Assembly (NCBI GenBank): GCA_023525975.1 | Contig: CM042029.1 | Coordinates: 67,613,429 to 67,677,428, forward strand | Source: Smallanthus sonchifolius | Lineage: Eukaryota; Streptophyta; Magnoliopsida; Asterales; Asteraceae | DNA length: 64,000 nucleotides | Direction: 5' to 3' | Shown: positions 10,444-23,129 of the stretch, in pieces | Layout of the letters: each line of letters starts with the position of its first letter | Numbering within the stretch: position 1 is the stretch's first letter | Program-made: the position numbers and the translations under genes | Notes under the pieces: generated by a model | The model's input: only the letters and a program-made list of their open reading frames with translations | What the model was told of the DNA's origin: nothing | Databases searched by the model: none

Positions 10444-10883
10444 GGAAAAGACTCGACCACGAGTCTTGTAAAAACCACCTGGATCGAAGAGAACATCAAC
10501 CCTATCTTTATTCATTATCATCACGACCCTCCTGGATAGTTCAACTTCATGGTTCGTTTTGTCTGGCTTTGAACCCATACCACCTGGGTTTATTGGTTTA
10601 CTAGGTCTCCTTCTCCCCGTCTTCGAAAAAAAAGTCGTTCTCGAGTTTTCCATAAGCTTGATAATACGCATTCGGACCATGACCACCTATAACAATCGAT
10701 GGGCTGAAATTAGTAGGAAGCGAGCCAAATTGAATTTGTTGTGTATATTGCTCCTCGGTCCTAAATGTATGACCCCAATAGGCCCAATATTATCTAGTTT
10801 CACATGTCTACCCTTTGGATTAACAGTAGGCTTCTTCGGCTCAACATCTTTTGATCCCCCATCACTAGTTAATATGTAATCCA
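10444..10883 (-). pseudogene. outer-element internal coding remnant, unknown
   Basis: Minus-strand frames at 10414-10686 (ending inside the LTR, with SRTTFFSKTGRRRPSKP and LFDPGGFYKTRGRVFSKKG) and 10687-10908 (with PKKPTVNPKGRHVKLDN) are open but show no retroviral motif. They adjoin the polypurine tract, where the C-terminal end of an element protein would lie. The second frame runs a few bases into the Copia-1 LTR. I do not recognise the family. Confidence 0.4.
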
Positions 10884-11366
10884 TGTTGGTAATTTTATTA
10901 ATTATCAATATATATTTTGCAATATTGGACTAACTTTGTTCGAGTAAACTTTATTGATTATTAACGAGTTTGGAGATGGAGATAGACTCGTTTAATATAA
11001 TATTGTTATGTATTTATTAATTGAGAATATTCTGGGCTAATTATTATATGAAACATGGACCCAGGCTAATTATTGTTGTCTTTTGACTTGAGCCCACTAA
11101 ACCACAGTCCAATACATGACCCGAATAGAAGTTTTAAAGCAGTTATCATTCTCAATTGGGATATATACGCATCTCGATCAAACTTCTAGGGCAAGCACAA
11201 AACTCTCTTCCAAAATCAAAAGTCGTTCTTGATCTTCTTAGTTTTATCTGATAAAACGATTTGGGTTCCTTAAATTGAGTTTATCTGAGAGTGATTCCAT
11301 CACGAATCTAAGATAATCGAAGTATCATTCACCGATTTCTGATCTCAGAAGCATCCGTATTCTACA
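10884..11366 (+). mobile_element. Copia-1 5' LTR
   Basis: 483 bp, TGTTGGTAAT...TTCTACA. A TATA-like GGGATATATACGC lies near 11158-11170. Sequence and length match the reassembled 3' LTR. Confidence 0.92.
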
Positions 11367-11394
11367 AAGATAAACTCAATATGTTCTTGAATCA

Positions 11395-12034
11395 ATGGCG
11401 ACCGGAGAATCAGTGAAAAAAATGTCTAGTAAATTCGCTAAACTAGACAAATTTGAGGGCCAAGATTTCCGCACATGGAAGAAAAAATGCATTTTCTTCT
11501 CACAACTCTGAAAGTGGTATATGTTCTGTCGACCCCGATGCAGAAGAAGTGGAGAACGAGACAGTGGATCAACAACGCCGCCGCCTGAAGTGGTAAAACG
11601 ACGATTATATATGCCGTTGGCATATTCTCAACGGGATGTCCGACGCCCTATTCGATGTGTACCAGAACGTGGAATTGGCCAGGGAATTGTGGGATGCGAT
11701 GGAGGCAAAGTATACGGCAAAGGACTCCTCAAGCAAAAAGTTCCTGTAACAAATTTCAATTCATACAAAATGATAGATAGTCGACCGATAGTGGAACAAT
11801 TCAATGAATTGGTTCATATTCTCGGTCAATTCACCCTGCACGAGATGCATATGGATGAATCAATTTCGGTGTCGAGTATAATCGACAAACTTTCACCACA
11901 GTGGAAAGATTTTAAACATTCACTCAAACACCGAAAAGTTGATTTAAGCCTTGTTCAATTGGGTAGTCATTTGAGAATTGAGGAATCACTACGTTCATAA
12001 GAAACCGAAAAAGGGAAGGCAAACTTGAAAATGT
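11395..12034 (+). pseudogene. gag: Copia-1 gag remnant
   Basis: ATG at 11395 opens MATGESVKKMSSKFAKLD, then FEGQDFRTWKKK, the N-terminal pattern of Copia gag (UBN2 type). The frame is lost near 11490, re-enters around 11580 and 11700, and reads cleanly as NSYKMIDSRPIVEQFNELVHIL and IDKLSPQWKDFKHSLKHR to a TAA at 11998-12000. The basic linker to the zinc knuckle follows in other frames to about 12150. At least three frameshifts make it non-functional. Confidence 0.85.
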
Positions 12035-12154
12035 TCAATCAGCAGTGAACATGGTTGAACATGATAATAAGCCAAAAGGGTTTGATAAACACCAAAAGGG
12101 AAAAAGAAAATTTAAAGGAAACCATCAAGGTTCATCCAAAAAGCCAAAGATGAC

Positions 12155-15100
12155 TTGTTGGAATTGCGGAAACCGGGGCATCTCAAACGAGATTGTCGAG
12201 TCAAGACATTTATTTGGAAGAAGGCTGATGATGGAGCAAGTACAAGTGGGTCCAAGGACCCATCGACTTCTACGGGTAATTGCTCAACCTTGAAGTTGGG
12301 TTTATTACCAAATAAAGTCTCAAATGATAATTCCACAATATATTATGTCACTTATGTGGGTGAATCTCTATATGTGCAGGATGAATATGTGGCATGGTGG
12401 GTGGATTCAGGAGCCACTATTCACATTTGCAAAGTTCTAAGATGGTTCAAGGATCTTACACAAATTGAAGATGGACGTATATTGCGAATGGGGAATGTGG
12501 CTACCGAAACCATCAAAGGGATTGGAAATGTTAATCTTATGTTTACTTCTGGAAATAAACTTGTGTTAGATAATGTATTGTACGTACCGGGAATTCGAAA
12601 GAATTTACTATCCGGAATTGTATTAATTAATTATGGGTTCAAACAAGTTTTAGAATCTGATAAGTATGTATTATCTAAACATGGTACCTTTATTGGCTTT
12701 GGCTATTTATGTAATGGAATGTTTAAATTAAATATCCATGTCCCTTTTATGAATGAATCAGTTTGCATGACGTCCTCATCTAGTAATCCAATTGAAAATG
12801 TTTCTAAATTATGGCATGCTCGTTTAGGCCATGTTAATTATTTTAGGATGGTAAAAATGTCTAAAATGAGTTTAATACCGTCTTTCGATGTACATAGCAA
12901 TAAATGTCACACTTGTAACTTAACAAATATTACTAGAAAACCTTTTAAATATGTTAGAAGGATATCTAATACATTAGATCTTATTCACTCAGATTTATGT
13001 TATTTTCATAGTACTTCATCTTTAGGTAACAAAAAATATGTTGTGACATTTATTGATGATGCCTCTAGATATTGTTATATATATCTGGTTCATACTAAGA
13101 ATGAAGCATTAGAAAATTTTAAAATATTTAAACAAGAAGTGGAGCTATTTCATGGTATTCTAATCAAAACACTTAGAACCGACCGTGGAGGTGAATATTA
13201 TGATACAATGTTCTTTCAATCCACTGGTATAATTCACCAGACCACAGCTCCTTATACACCATAACAGAATGGTGTTGTCGAAAGGGAAAATAGGACATTA
13301 AAAGAAATGGTCAATTCTTTATTATCATACTTGGGATTGAGTGGGGGATTTTGTGGGGGGAAGCAATGCTAACAGCTTGCTATATATTAAATAGAACTCC
13401 CAACAAAAGAAATAAAGTGACCCCTTATGAGTTGTGGAAGGGAAAACCCCCTAACTTGTATTATCTGAAAGTTTGGGGTTGTAGGATTGTGGTACGTCTT
13501 ACAAAACCTAAGAGAAAGAACCTTGGTGAAAGGGGAATTGATTGCATATTCATCACATATGCTGAAAATTCAAAGGCATATAGATTCTATGTACTGGAAC
13601 CAAATGACTCAGTATATGTAACTACTGTAATAGAATCTAGAGATGCAGTTTTTGATAAAAAAAATAAAAAAAAGATTCACATCAATGCCTAGACCAAGGG
13701 ATATCAATCAAAGTCAAAATTCTTGCAATAGAATTGTTAACTCTAATCCTATTGGTCTAGAAGAAACTTTTGTACGCACGAATAACACAATTGGTTCATT
13801 AGAACCAAGGAAAAGTGCTAGTGCTAGAAAGGTAAAGTCTTTTGGTTCTGACTTTCATCTTTATCTGGTTGAAGGATCAAGAAATGACATTGACCCTCAG
13901 CTTCAGTATTGCTACAACATTGAAGAGGATCCAAGGAGCTATAAAGAAGCTATGGCTTCTAGAGATGTGGCATTTTGGAAAGAGGCCATACAGGATGAAA
14001 TGGACTCCATTATGCATAATAATACTTGGAAACTCTCAGATTTACCCCCAGGATGCAAACCACTGGGTTGTAAATTGATTTTTAAAAGGAAAACGAAAGT
14101 GGACGGAAGTATCGATAAGTTTAAGGCTAGATTGGTTGTCCAAGGCTTTAGACAAAAAAGAAGGGATTGACTTATTTGACACTTATGCACCTGTTGCTAT
14201 AATATCCACCATAAGGCTTTTAGTTGCACTTGCTTCTATTCACAATTTGATAATTCATCAAATGGATGTGAAGACAACCTTCTTGAATGGTGAGTTAGAA
14301 GAAGAAGTATACATGAAACAACCAGAAGGTTTCATATTACCTCGAAATGAGCATAAGGTGTGTAAGCTCATCAAATCATTATATGGTCTAAAACAAGCAC
14401 CTAAACAGTGGCATCAAAAATTTGATGAGGTAATTCTGTCCAACGGGTTCTATTTAAACCAACCTGATAAGTGTGTTTATAGCAGATTTGATTCCTCATG
14501 AAAAGGAGTCATCATATGTCTATATATGGATGACATGCTTATATTCGATACTGATCAAGTACTGATTGACAAAACCAAGAATTTGTTATCATCTAAATTT
14601 GATATGAAGGATCTAGGGGAGGTTGATGTTATCCTATGAATAAGGATAAAGAGAAGTAACACCAGTATTTCTATGACACAGTTGCATTATATTGAGGAGG
14701 TGTTAAGAAAATTCAATCATTGGGATTGTTCATCAGTAAGTACCCCTATAGATTCAAACATCAAACTTTTGCCTAATAAAGGCAATTCTGTTTCTCAGCT
14801 TCAGTATGCAAGAGTTATTGGAAGTTTGATGTATGCTATGATTAGTACAAGACCAGATAGCATACGCAGTTGGAAGACTGAGCAGATTTACCAGTAATCC
14901 AAGTACACAACACTGGCAAGCGGTAAACAGGTTGTTTCAGTACTTAAAGGGAACTGTTAACTATGAGCTGACCTATTCTGGTTATCCGTCAGTCAGGTTA
15001 TTCTGATGCAAGTTGGATATCTAATATGGAAGACCACTCTTCTACAACTGGATGGGTTTTTCTTCTTGGTGGAGGAGCTATTGCCTGGGCTTCAAATAAG

Positions 15101-15463
15101 CAAACATGCATCACAAACTCGACTATGGAATCTGAGTTTGTAGCTTTGGCAGCAGCTGGTAACGAAGCTGAATGGCTAAAGAATCTAATACATGAGATTC
15201 CGTTATGGTCTAAACCAATATCGCCCATATCTATCAGATGTGATAGTGATGCTACACTGGCTAAAGCATATAGCCATGTATATAATGGAAAGTCAAGGCA
15301 CCTGGGTGTTAGACATATTATGATTAGGGATTTAATCATGAATGGCGTGATATCTATACAATTTGTCAAATCAGAACTTAACATGGCTGATCATCTAACC
15401 AAATGGTTAACTAGAGATCTTGTGAAAAGATCAACCATAAGGATGGGTTTAAAGTCCATTTAA
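12155..15463 (+). pseudogene. pol: Copia-1 pol remnant (protease, integrase, RT, RNase H)
   Basis: Order is normal for Ty1/Copia. The zinc knuckle runs C..C (12160s), GHLKRDC. The protease active site is WWVDSGATIHIC near 12400. The integrase zinc region has LWHARLGHVNYFRM. Catalytic-core pieces are HSDLC, FIDDASRY and RTDRGGEYY; a TAA at 13262-13264 lies just after TTAPYTP. Reverse transcriptase runs from about 13960 with KARLVVQGF, QMDVKTTFLNGELEEEVYM and YMDD at 14523-14534. RNase H has TTGWVFLLGGGAIAWASNKQ and ends in HLTKWLTRDLV, TAA at 15461-15463. Frames change near 13650, 14150, 14500, 14640 and 14890. Confidence 0.92.
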
Positions 15464-15982
15464 AACATGTCTAATGACAAGACACCCAATTCCTATCTAA
15501 TACAATGTTAGATGATGAATTCAATGTGGAATGCTTGTTGTTAAGACATTAGAACACTTCAGTAAGTCATCCCAAGGATGTGCTCAGACTGCAAGTTAAG
15601 AGTAGGTTGAAGTTTTACTTTTTAATAATTCTTTGAAAAATTGCATATGCAGGTGCAAGAATCTAAAGAATTACCTATATGCGTATGAGTTTTAGCTGCT
15701 TCAAGAAGCTATGGACTTGGATTTTATATACTCATTGAAGGATTAGGACACAAGCTAGTAAAATATAGTGTCAGGGAAGAACAATGAATTTTGTAAACTT
15801 GTGTGTATGTTACCTTCAGGTGTTCAACTGAATAGCAATGGTTCAATCCTAGTGCACCCTTGTTTTTTGAATATTTGAATCATGTAATATACTAATATGA
15901 AAATTCAATCCATGTGACATTTTCATTTATGCATAAGTTTATCTTGTATGAGAGTTAAGTTAAGTTAATCATTGATATTACT

Positions 15983-16057
15983 AAAATGGGGAGGAATGTT
16001 GGTAATTTTATTAATTATCAATATAGATTTTGTAATATTGGACTCACTTTGTTCGAG
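15983..16057 (+). mobile_element. Copia-1 polypurine tract and first 61 bp of its 3' LTR
   Basis: Purine run AAAATGGGGAGGAA at 15983-15996 is followed by TGTTGGTAATTT at 15997, the LTR start. The LTR stops at ...GTTCGAG 16057, where Copia-2 entered. The stretch 15464-15982 between pol and the tract is non-coding. Confidence 0.92.
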
Positions 16058-16608
16058 TGTAGAGTCATATATTTCGTATAAGCTGTTGTCATTTATTGTA
16101 TGTTTAAACAATTTTAGACTAGTTTACTTTCTATCATTTCATTATTGTAATTTCAGTTTTCTGTAATTAGTTAAGTCTGGGCCATCGAAACTACTTAGTT
16201 TCGATTGAGTCTGTTCAATCGAAACTAGTAGTTTCGATAGATGGTAGTTTCGACAGGTCTAAGTATCATTTGTAAATGGTCAATCGAAACTAGTAGTTTT
16301 GATTGACCATAGTTTCGATACCTGTCACTACTATAAATAGCCTAGTTTGAGATTGTTTAGGGTGTGTGTAGCGGCTGTAACCCTGAACTTTCTCTTTCAC
16401 ATTTTGCTTGAATCAATACAATCTGCAGTTGTTTATTCACTGCGTTCTTACATTTTCATACCCTTTGATTGTTGATTCATCTGTGGTTAGCTGGTTATCT
16501 TCACCATCACTGTTTCGTTTATCAGTTTCACCTCCATATACACAGTTTCCGCCTGTGTATGTGCTGAATCGATCATATCAGTGACTTTCGATTAAATCTG
16601 GACCTACA
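16058..16608 (+). mobile_element. Copia-2 5' LTR
   Basis: TGTAGAGTCAT...GGACCTACA, 551 bp. It is followed after two bases by the primer site. Compared with 28395-28945, four single-base differences are seen. Confidence 0.96.
16184..16340 (+). promoter_or_regulatory. Copia-2 LTR promoter: three dyads then TATA
   Basis: Three near-contiguous palindromes share the arm word ATCGAAACT. 16184-16205 has 10-bp arms, centre CT. 16218-16238 has 9-bp arms, centre AGT. 16277-16309 has 15-bp arms with one mismatch here; the same dyad is perfect in the 3' LTR at 28614-28646. A further half-site lies near 16248. TATAAATAG follows at 16332-16340. Inverted repeats are a described feature of Sirevirus LTRs; this word is specific to this element. 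Confidence 0.85.
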
Positions 16609-16610
16609 AT

Positions 16611-16625
16611 TGGTATCAGAGCTTT
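16611..16625 (+). promoter_or_regulatory. primer binding site, initiator tRNA-Met
   Basis: TGGTATCAGAGCTTT, two bases after the LTR, is complementary to the 3' end of plant initiator methionine tRNA and primes minus-strand DNA synthesis. Confidence 0.95.
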
Positions 16626-16895
16626 ATGCTCTAGTGTTTTTTTGAGTGTTATCAGGTTATTGATCGATTCTAGATGATTACCGAGGTCTTTCGTTGCTTA
16701 TTTTGGGTTTTTGCACACTTATTCTCGAGGTACTGTTTCATCTTTTTTCAAAGGTTTTTGCTCGTATTTTCGGAATCGGAGGTTGGATTCGTGATCAGGA
16801 TAGTTAGACGAAGGTTTTCGCTGGATTAGTTTGTTATTTCTGCATCTGTCATTTCTGGAGCTTGTCATCAATGGAGTATTTCTGTTTTGGAGAAG

Positions 16896-17193
16896 AAGGC
16901 ATCGAAACTACGGGGAACAATTTCTGATTTCTGTTGATCATCGAAACTTCTTGTCTACGTTTTGTCGGGAGAAGGTACTGTCGAAACTAGATTTTTGTCT
17001 CTTATAGAAACTGTGGTTATCGAAACTAGTCCTATCGAAACTAGTTGTTTCGATAATAGTTGGTCTATCGAAACTAGTCGTATCGAAACTAGTTGTTTCG
17101 ATAATAGTTGGTCTATCGAAACTAGTCCTATCGAAACTAGCTGTTTCGATAGAAGTTTGCCCTATCGAAACTAGTTACTGTTTTAGTTTCGAT
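16896..17193 (+). repeat. Copia-2 leader dyad array with 48-bp tandem repeat
   Basis: About ten TCGAAACT words and several inverted partners AGTTTCGAT fill the leader just before the gag ATG. From 17018 to 17173 they form 3.2 copies of a 48-bp unit (arms ATCGAAACTAG / TTTCGAT inside each). Since 48 is a multiple of three, a frame from 16962 to 17174 stays open and encodes an IETS-rich repeat. I regard that frame as a by-product, or at most an upstream ORF that could reduce gag translation. Confidence 0.85.
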
Positions 17194-17203
17194 TCAAAAC
17201 ATT

Positions 17204-19771
17204 ATGGCCACTTCAAGCTCAACAGAACATTCTAGGGGAAATAGACCACCTGTTCTTGTGTCCACAAGAGATTTTGATGACTGGACAAAAAAAATGAAGC
17301 TTTTCTTTCAATTTCACGATTATACACCGTTAAATTCTATCACCGATGGTCCCCACAAGCCCGTAACTACCACTGCTGATGTTCAACGTCCTAAGTTAGT
17401 GTCTGAGTATGATGAGAAAGATCTTGCCTTGATTGCCCGAGACAACAAGGCCTATGGGACTATTGCCATGACTCTTCCTATGGATATTTTTAACATCTTT
17501 GCTGAGTACACAACTGCCAAAAACTTATGGGCTGCACTGTGTACAAGATATGAAGGAAGTGAGGATGTCAGAGAAAGCAAAAGAGATCTGATCAAGAAAC
17601 AATATGCTATGTTCAGCAGTGTAAGGGGAGAATCAATATCTGATTTGATCAACCGTTTCTCAAGCATTGTCTCAAGGTTGAAGGTTATGGGAGTTGAGTA
17701 CCCTACTCTTGATCTGAACAAGAAACTCCTAGATTCTCTTCCTGAGGAATGGAATATGTATCGAATCATGATAAAAAAGAGTGAGAATCTGAGTGCTCTG
17801 TCTCAACAGGAAGTCTATAGCATTCTTGAATCTTATGAAATTGAGATTAAGAAGGGAGCAGTCACCCCATCTAATCAGTCTGGAAACACAGCTCTCATTG
17901 CTGGATCAAGCTCATCCGGTAGCCCATACTTTTAGACTGATGTTCCTCCTTCAGCTGCTGCAATTAAGTCTACCAGCTCCTCAGCTCCTCAAAAGACTAT
18001 CACCATGATTCCTGATGAATATGTCCCAATCATGACTGCTTTCATGTCGTGCTATGATGCACTGATCTCTGGAAATCTAACACCGGTTAGCTTTCAACCT
18101 GATGACCTGGAGCAGATTAATCCTGATGATTTGGAGAAAATGGACATTGATTGGTGCATGGCCATGTTGACCTTAAGAGCCAAGAGATTTATCAAAAGGA
18201 TTGGTATAGACAGATTCAAGCAAGGAAAGACGCTTGGGTTTGACATCAAGAAGGTGAGATGCTACAATTGTGATCAGCTGGGTCACTTTGCCAGAAACTG
18301 CAAGGAGCCGTCCTCCAAAGATCAGCAAGATAAGAAGATTTCCTCTGGTAAACAAGCTGCCAATCCTCCAAAGACAAACACAACTTCCAGTTCCACAGCT
18401 CTTGTGTGCCAAGCTGATGGACATTATCATTGGGGAGAACAAGCTGAGGAAGCTGCTGATAAAGCCTTGATGGCTGATGTGGAAGAAAATGGCAAGCGTG
18501 TCATGATTGAACCAGCTGAGGATCTCACTGCTGTGCCTGCTGAGGTTACTTCTAAACTGTGTGATTCTAGATCTTGCTTAAATGAAATTCAAAAATACAG
18601 ATTCATCAATCAAGCCTTGATTGATGAACGAAATCACATTAAGGTGATGTATGACTCTGTGGCCAAAAATGAGAAACTTTACCTAAAGAAAATTCGTGAT
18701 ATTTCTGGTGAAAATCGTTCTCTAATTGTGCAACTCAATACTCAAACCATTAATAATACAATTTTAACAGAAAGAGTCCAAAAGGCAGAAAAAGCCAAAT
18801 TACAAGTTGATCACATGGATATGGATCAGAAAATTCTGTTTGAAATAATTGACAAACAATTTAATAGAAAAGGCACAGAAGGTCTTGGGTATAACTCTCA
18901 TCCACCTCCTTATTCTAAATCAGGGAAATTTGCTGATATGCCTACTCCACATGTTTCCACACCTTTTGTTTGCACATTATCTCCTGATGATTATATTACA
19001 TCCTCTGATTCTGACAGTTTTGCTTCTTGTGCAGAGTCAAATTGTGTAAAGTCCGAAGATGATTGTGATAAGAGTGCTAATGATAGAACTATTTTAAAAG
19101 AACTTGAGTCGGATGAATGTAATAATATGTCCGTGTCAAAACCAAATATTTGTGAACACGTTAAAAATTTGTATTTTGATTCTATGCCTGCTGAGCATAC
19201 GGGTTTGGGATGTGATGTTTCTAAATTTCAAAATGCCTTGCCGTTTGTTCCTAAATCTTTGAATGTTATGCCATGTGCTACAAAATTTAAAAGTGCAGGA
19301 ATTATTGTGAATGATGTACCACGTGAAACCATGAGCAACATGGAATTTTTCAGATTAAAGGAAGCACATCATCTTCAAGACAAAGTTATTGATGAAAGAA
19401 CCGTCTCATGTTCAGATTCCTCAACATCACAATCATCTTCATCTTGTGATGATTATTATCAGGCTAAGATATCTTGTAAAAACGTTTGTTTTAGTTGTGG
19501 TGCCTCAAATCATGTTTCAAAAAGTTGTATATTAACAATCGCAAATCTTAATGAAGAATCACCTTCCCAAAGTTCATTAAATTCATATGTGTTGCCTAAC
19601 TCTTCTCACAATAGGAAATCTAGGCGTAAAAGAATTAAAAATGCTAAAAATTATTTAAAACGAACTTGGAAAATTAAAAATATTGTTCTATTTGATGACC
19701 GTGCTTCATCAAAGGATGGTTGCACTTCTGATTCCAATGAGATGTCATATCCTGACACTAAAATCTCTTGA
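17204..19771 (+). pseudogene. gag: Copia-2 gag (one in-frame stop)
   Basis: ATG at 17204 follows the leader array. The N-terminal part has DFDDWTKKMKLFFQFHDY, KNLWAALCTRYEGSEDVRESKRDLIKKQYAMF and a UBN2-type gag core up to about residue 200. A TAG at 17933-17935 interrupts it; the same frame then continues to TGA 19769-19771, 855 codons in all. Past the stop come a first zinc knuckle CYNCDQLGHFARNC (near 18261), a long predicted-helical, acidic middle, and a second knuckle CFSCGASNHVSKSC (near 19485). Two knuckles and this length exceed ordinary Copia gag and fit Sirevirus. Only the one stop separates it from an open gene, in line with its young age. Confidence 0.93.
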
Positions 19772-19817
19772 TTGAAACATTTTTGGTCAAAACGTATAAA
19801 TGGTTCGTTGTGTATAG

Positions 19818-22800
19818 GGTCAATCAAGAAGAACCGGCGATAATATCTGGCATGTAGATAGTGGATGTTCAAGGCATATGACTGGGCACTTTAACTTGCT
19901 GCAAGATTATCATCAGATTGATGGAGAGTATGTTGCTTTTGCTGGAAACCCAAGAGGAGGAAAGATTGAAGGACAAGGAACAGTATCAAATGGAGTAAAT
20001 AGTCTGGAATTTGTCAACTATGTTCCTCAGTTAAAGTACAATCTGATGAGTGTTTCACAGATTTGTGACAAGGACTTTTGTGCTTTATTCAATTCAAAAG
20101 AATGTCTTATCTTAAAGCCGGGAGTGGTGATTCCGAAAGAACTCATTCTCATGCGTGCTCCCAGAAGATACAACACATACAGCTTGGATATGAACAACCC
20201 ATCGGGAATTGAATCATGTTTTCTCTCAAAGGCTTCCGAAGATGAATCTTTCCTGTGGCATAAGAGGTTGGGACATGTCAACTTCAAAACAATGAACCGA
20301 CTTGTTCGAGGCAACCTAGTCACTGGATTACCTCTCAAAGATTTCACTCCTTTGGAACACTGTATTTCATGTTCCAAGGGAAAACAACACAAATCTTCAC
20401 ATAAGCCTAAGACCACAAATTCCATTGACTCTCCTCTCCAATTGCTTCACATGGATCTTTTTGGTCCAGTGAGTGTCATGAGTCTTGGACGAAAGTCATA
20501 CTGTCTGGTGGTAACAGATGATTTTTCTCGATTCATTGGGTATTTTTCTTAGCTAAAAAGGATGAGACGCCAGAGATTTTAAAGACCTATCTGCTTCAAA
20601 TTGAAAACCTTTTCAGTTTAAGTGTGAAGACTATCCACAGCGATCATGGAACTGAATTTAAGAATGCAACTCTTGATTCCTTCTGTGAAAGCAAAGGAAT
20701 TTCTCGTCAATTTAGTGGACCTCGTACTCCTCAACAAAACGGTGTAGCTGAAAGGAGAAACCGCACTTTAATTGAAGCTGCACGAACTATGATTGTTGAC
20801 TCTAAGCTTCCCGTGACTTTCTGGGCTGAGGCAGTCAACACTGCATGCTTCGTGCAAAATCGGGTTCTTATCACTAAAAGCTGCAACAAGACACCATATG
20901 AGATCATGTACAAGCGCAAGCCAGTTATTGATTTCTTCAGAAAATTTGGGTGTGTGTGCACGATGCTGAACACTTCAGATCAGCTCAACAAGTTTGAAGC
21001 CAAAGCTGATGAATGTTATTTTGTTGGTTATTCCTCCAATCAACGTGCTTTTCGTGTCTATCATAAGCAGAAAAGAATAGTGCTGGAGTCCATTGATATC
21101 AATTGGCATGAAAATAATCACACGGACGCAGGAGACGGTCCCAATTGGCTATTTGACGTTGATTTAGTTTTTAAATCATTTAATCTTCCTGATTTCTCAA
21201 TTGACTCAACTCATGCTAATCCTTATTTTTCTGTGAACAATTTAGGGAACTTAAATGATCTAGGTTCTTCCTCATCTGCTCAGGTTGAAATTCCTGTGGT
21301 TGCAAATGCTGAATCTAATATGGAGTCTTCCGGTTCTGGTGCAACAAGTGAAACTGTTGAAGACAACTCCATTCCAACAGTAGATGTTGCACCACAATCA
21401 TCTGCTGAAGATCCTATTAATGACATTGCCGATCCTCCTGCTGAAAATCTTACCAATTTGGAGGAAGTCGTGGAAGAAGATGCAATTCCTCAACTGCGAA
21501 TTCACAAGATTCATCCCACCAATAACATCATTGGACCACTCAATGTGGGTGTTAGTACCCGAAGTGCCTGTGAAGCATTTGAAAACAGCATGTTTTCCTG
21601 CTTCATCTCTCAAACTGAACCAAAGAACATTAAAGCAGCATTACTAGAAAACAGCTGGGTGGAAGCAATGCAGGAAGAGCTACAGCAATTCTCAAAGTTA
21701 CATGTGTGGAATTTGGTGGATCTACCCAAGAACAAAGTTCCAATCGGTACTCGTTGGGTTTTTCGCAACAAAAAGGATGAAGGCGGCACTGTGATTCGAA
21801 ACAAAGCTCGTCTGGTGGTTCAAGGTTTCTATCAAGAAGAAGGGATTGACTACGAGGAAGTCTTTGCACCAGTGGCTCGCTTGGAAGCCATCCGAATGTT
21901 TCTCGCCTATGCAGCCTACATGGACTTCACCGTCCATCAAATGGATGTCAAAAGCGCATTTTTGTATGGCAAAGTTCAAGAAGAAGTATATGTCAAGCAG
22001 CCGCCGGGTTTCATTGATCCTAATTTTCCAGACCGTGTTTACAAGTTAGACAAAGCATTGTACGGTCTTCACCAAGCACCTCGTGCGTGGTATGAAACTT
22101 TATCAAAGCATCTGCTTGAGAATGGTTTCACACGAGGAGCAATTGACCAAACATTGTTCAAACGGAAGGAGGAAAAGGATACAATCATGGTGCAAATTTA
22201 TGTGGATGATATCATTTTTGGCTCTACAAATCCCCGTCTCTGCAAAGAATTTGAAGAAGTGATGCGATCTAAGTTTGAGATGAGCTCCATGGGGGAAATG
22301 AAGTTCTTTTTGGGACTACAAGTTGATCAGTCTGAGTCGGGAATCCTTATCCATCAAGATAAATACGTCAAAGAAATCTTGACCAAGTTCAAAATGGCTG
22401 ATTCCTACCCTGTAAAAACTCCTGTGGAAGTTCGTCATTGTTTAACTCCTGATGTGGATGGTGAAAGTGTTGATCCGCATCTATATCGCTCCATGATAGG
22501 ATCGCTCATGTATCTCACGGCCAGCAGACCAGACATCATGTTTGCAGTGTGCTTATGTGCACGTTTTCAGGCTGATCCTAAACTCTCTCATTTATCTGCT
22601 GTAAAACGTATTTTGAGATATTTAAAATATAAGCCAAAATTGGGTCTGTGGTATCCTAAAACTGACTTGTTTGATCTTGTGGCTTATTCAGACTCAGACT
22701 ACGGGGGTTGTAATTTAGACCGAAAATCCACTTCTGATTGGCAACCGCCTTGTCTCATGGCAATGTAAGAAACAGTCCACCGTTTCCCAATCCACCGCCG

Positions 22801-23129
22801 AAGCCGAATACATTGCCGCAGCCCTCTGTTGTTCCCAAGTCAGATGGATACACCATCAGATGCTTGACTATGGGATCACATTCCATGAGACACCAATTCT
22901 GTGTGACAACACCGCCGTTCCTCATATCACCAAAAACCCCGTTCAGCATTCCAAAACCAAACACATTGAAATCAAACATCACTTTATCCGTGACTGTGTT
23001 GAAAAGAAGCATATTCAAATTGTTGAAGTCAAAACTCACAAACAAACCGCAGACATCTTCACAAATGCTTTTGACTCTACCAGATTCGCCCAACTGGTGG
23101 AGATGCTTGGAATGATCAACTTTCAGTAA
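19818..23129 (+). pseudogene. pol: Copia-2 pol (frameshifted)
   Basis: Open after a TAG near 19815, in a different frame from gag. Protease WHVDSGCSRHMTG is near 19850. The integrase zinc region has LWHKRLGHVNFKTM and C-x2-C at 20370. The integrase core has HMDLFGP, VVTDDFSRF, HSDHGTEFKN and PQQNGVAERRNRT. The frame breaks once near 20535-20550. Reverse transcriptase has KARLVVQGFYQ, QMDVKSAFLYGKVQEEVYV and YVDD at 22199-22210. RNase H starts YSDSDYGGCNLDRKSTS, then loses a few codons and the frame near 22737. Its end, STAEAEYIAA to FDSTRFAQLVEMLGM, is intact to TAA 23127-23129. Confidence 0.94.

Noticed and set aside
16962..17174. IETS-rich 70-codon protein
   Set aside because: Generated by the 48-bp dyad repeat with a period divisible by three; no sign of selection on it as a protein.
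19772..19878. Programmed frameshift between gag and pol in Copia-2 and Copia-3
   Set aside because: Both elements change frame there, but by different amounts and after stop codons, and decay elsewhere is common; no slippery site is shared.
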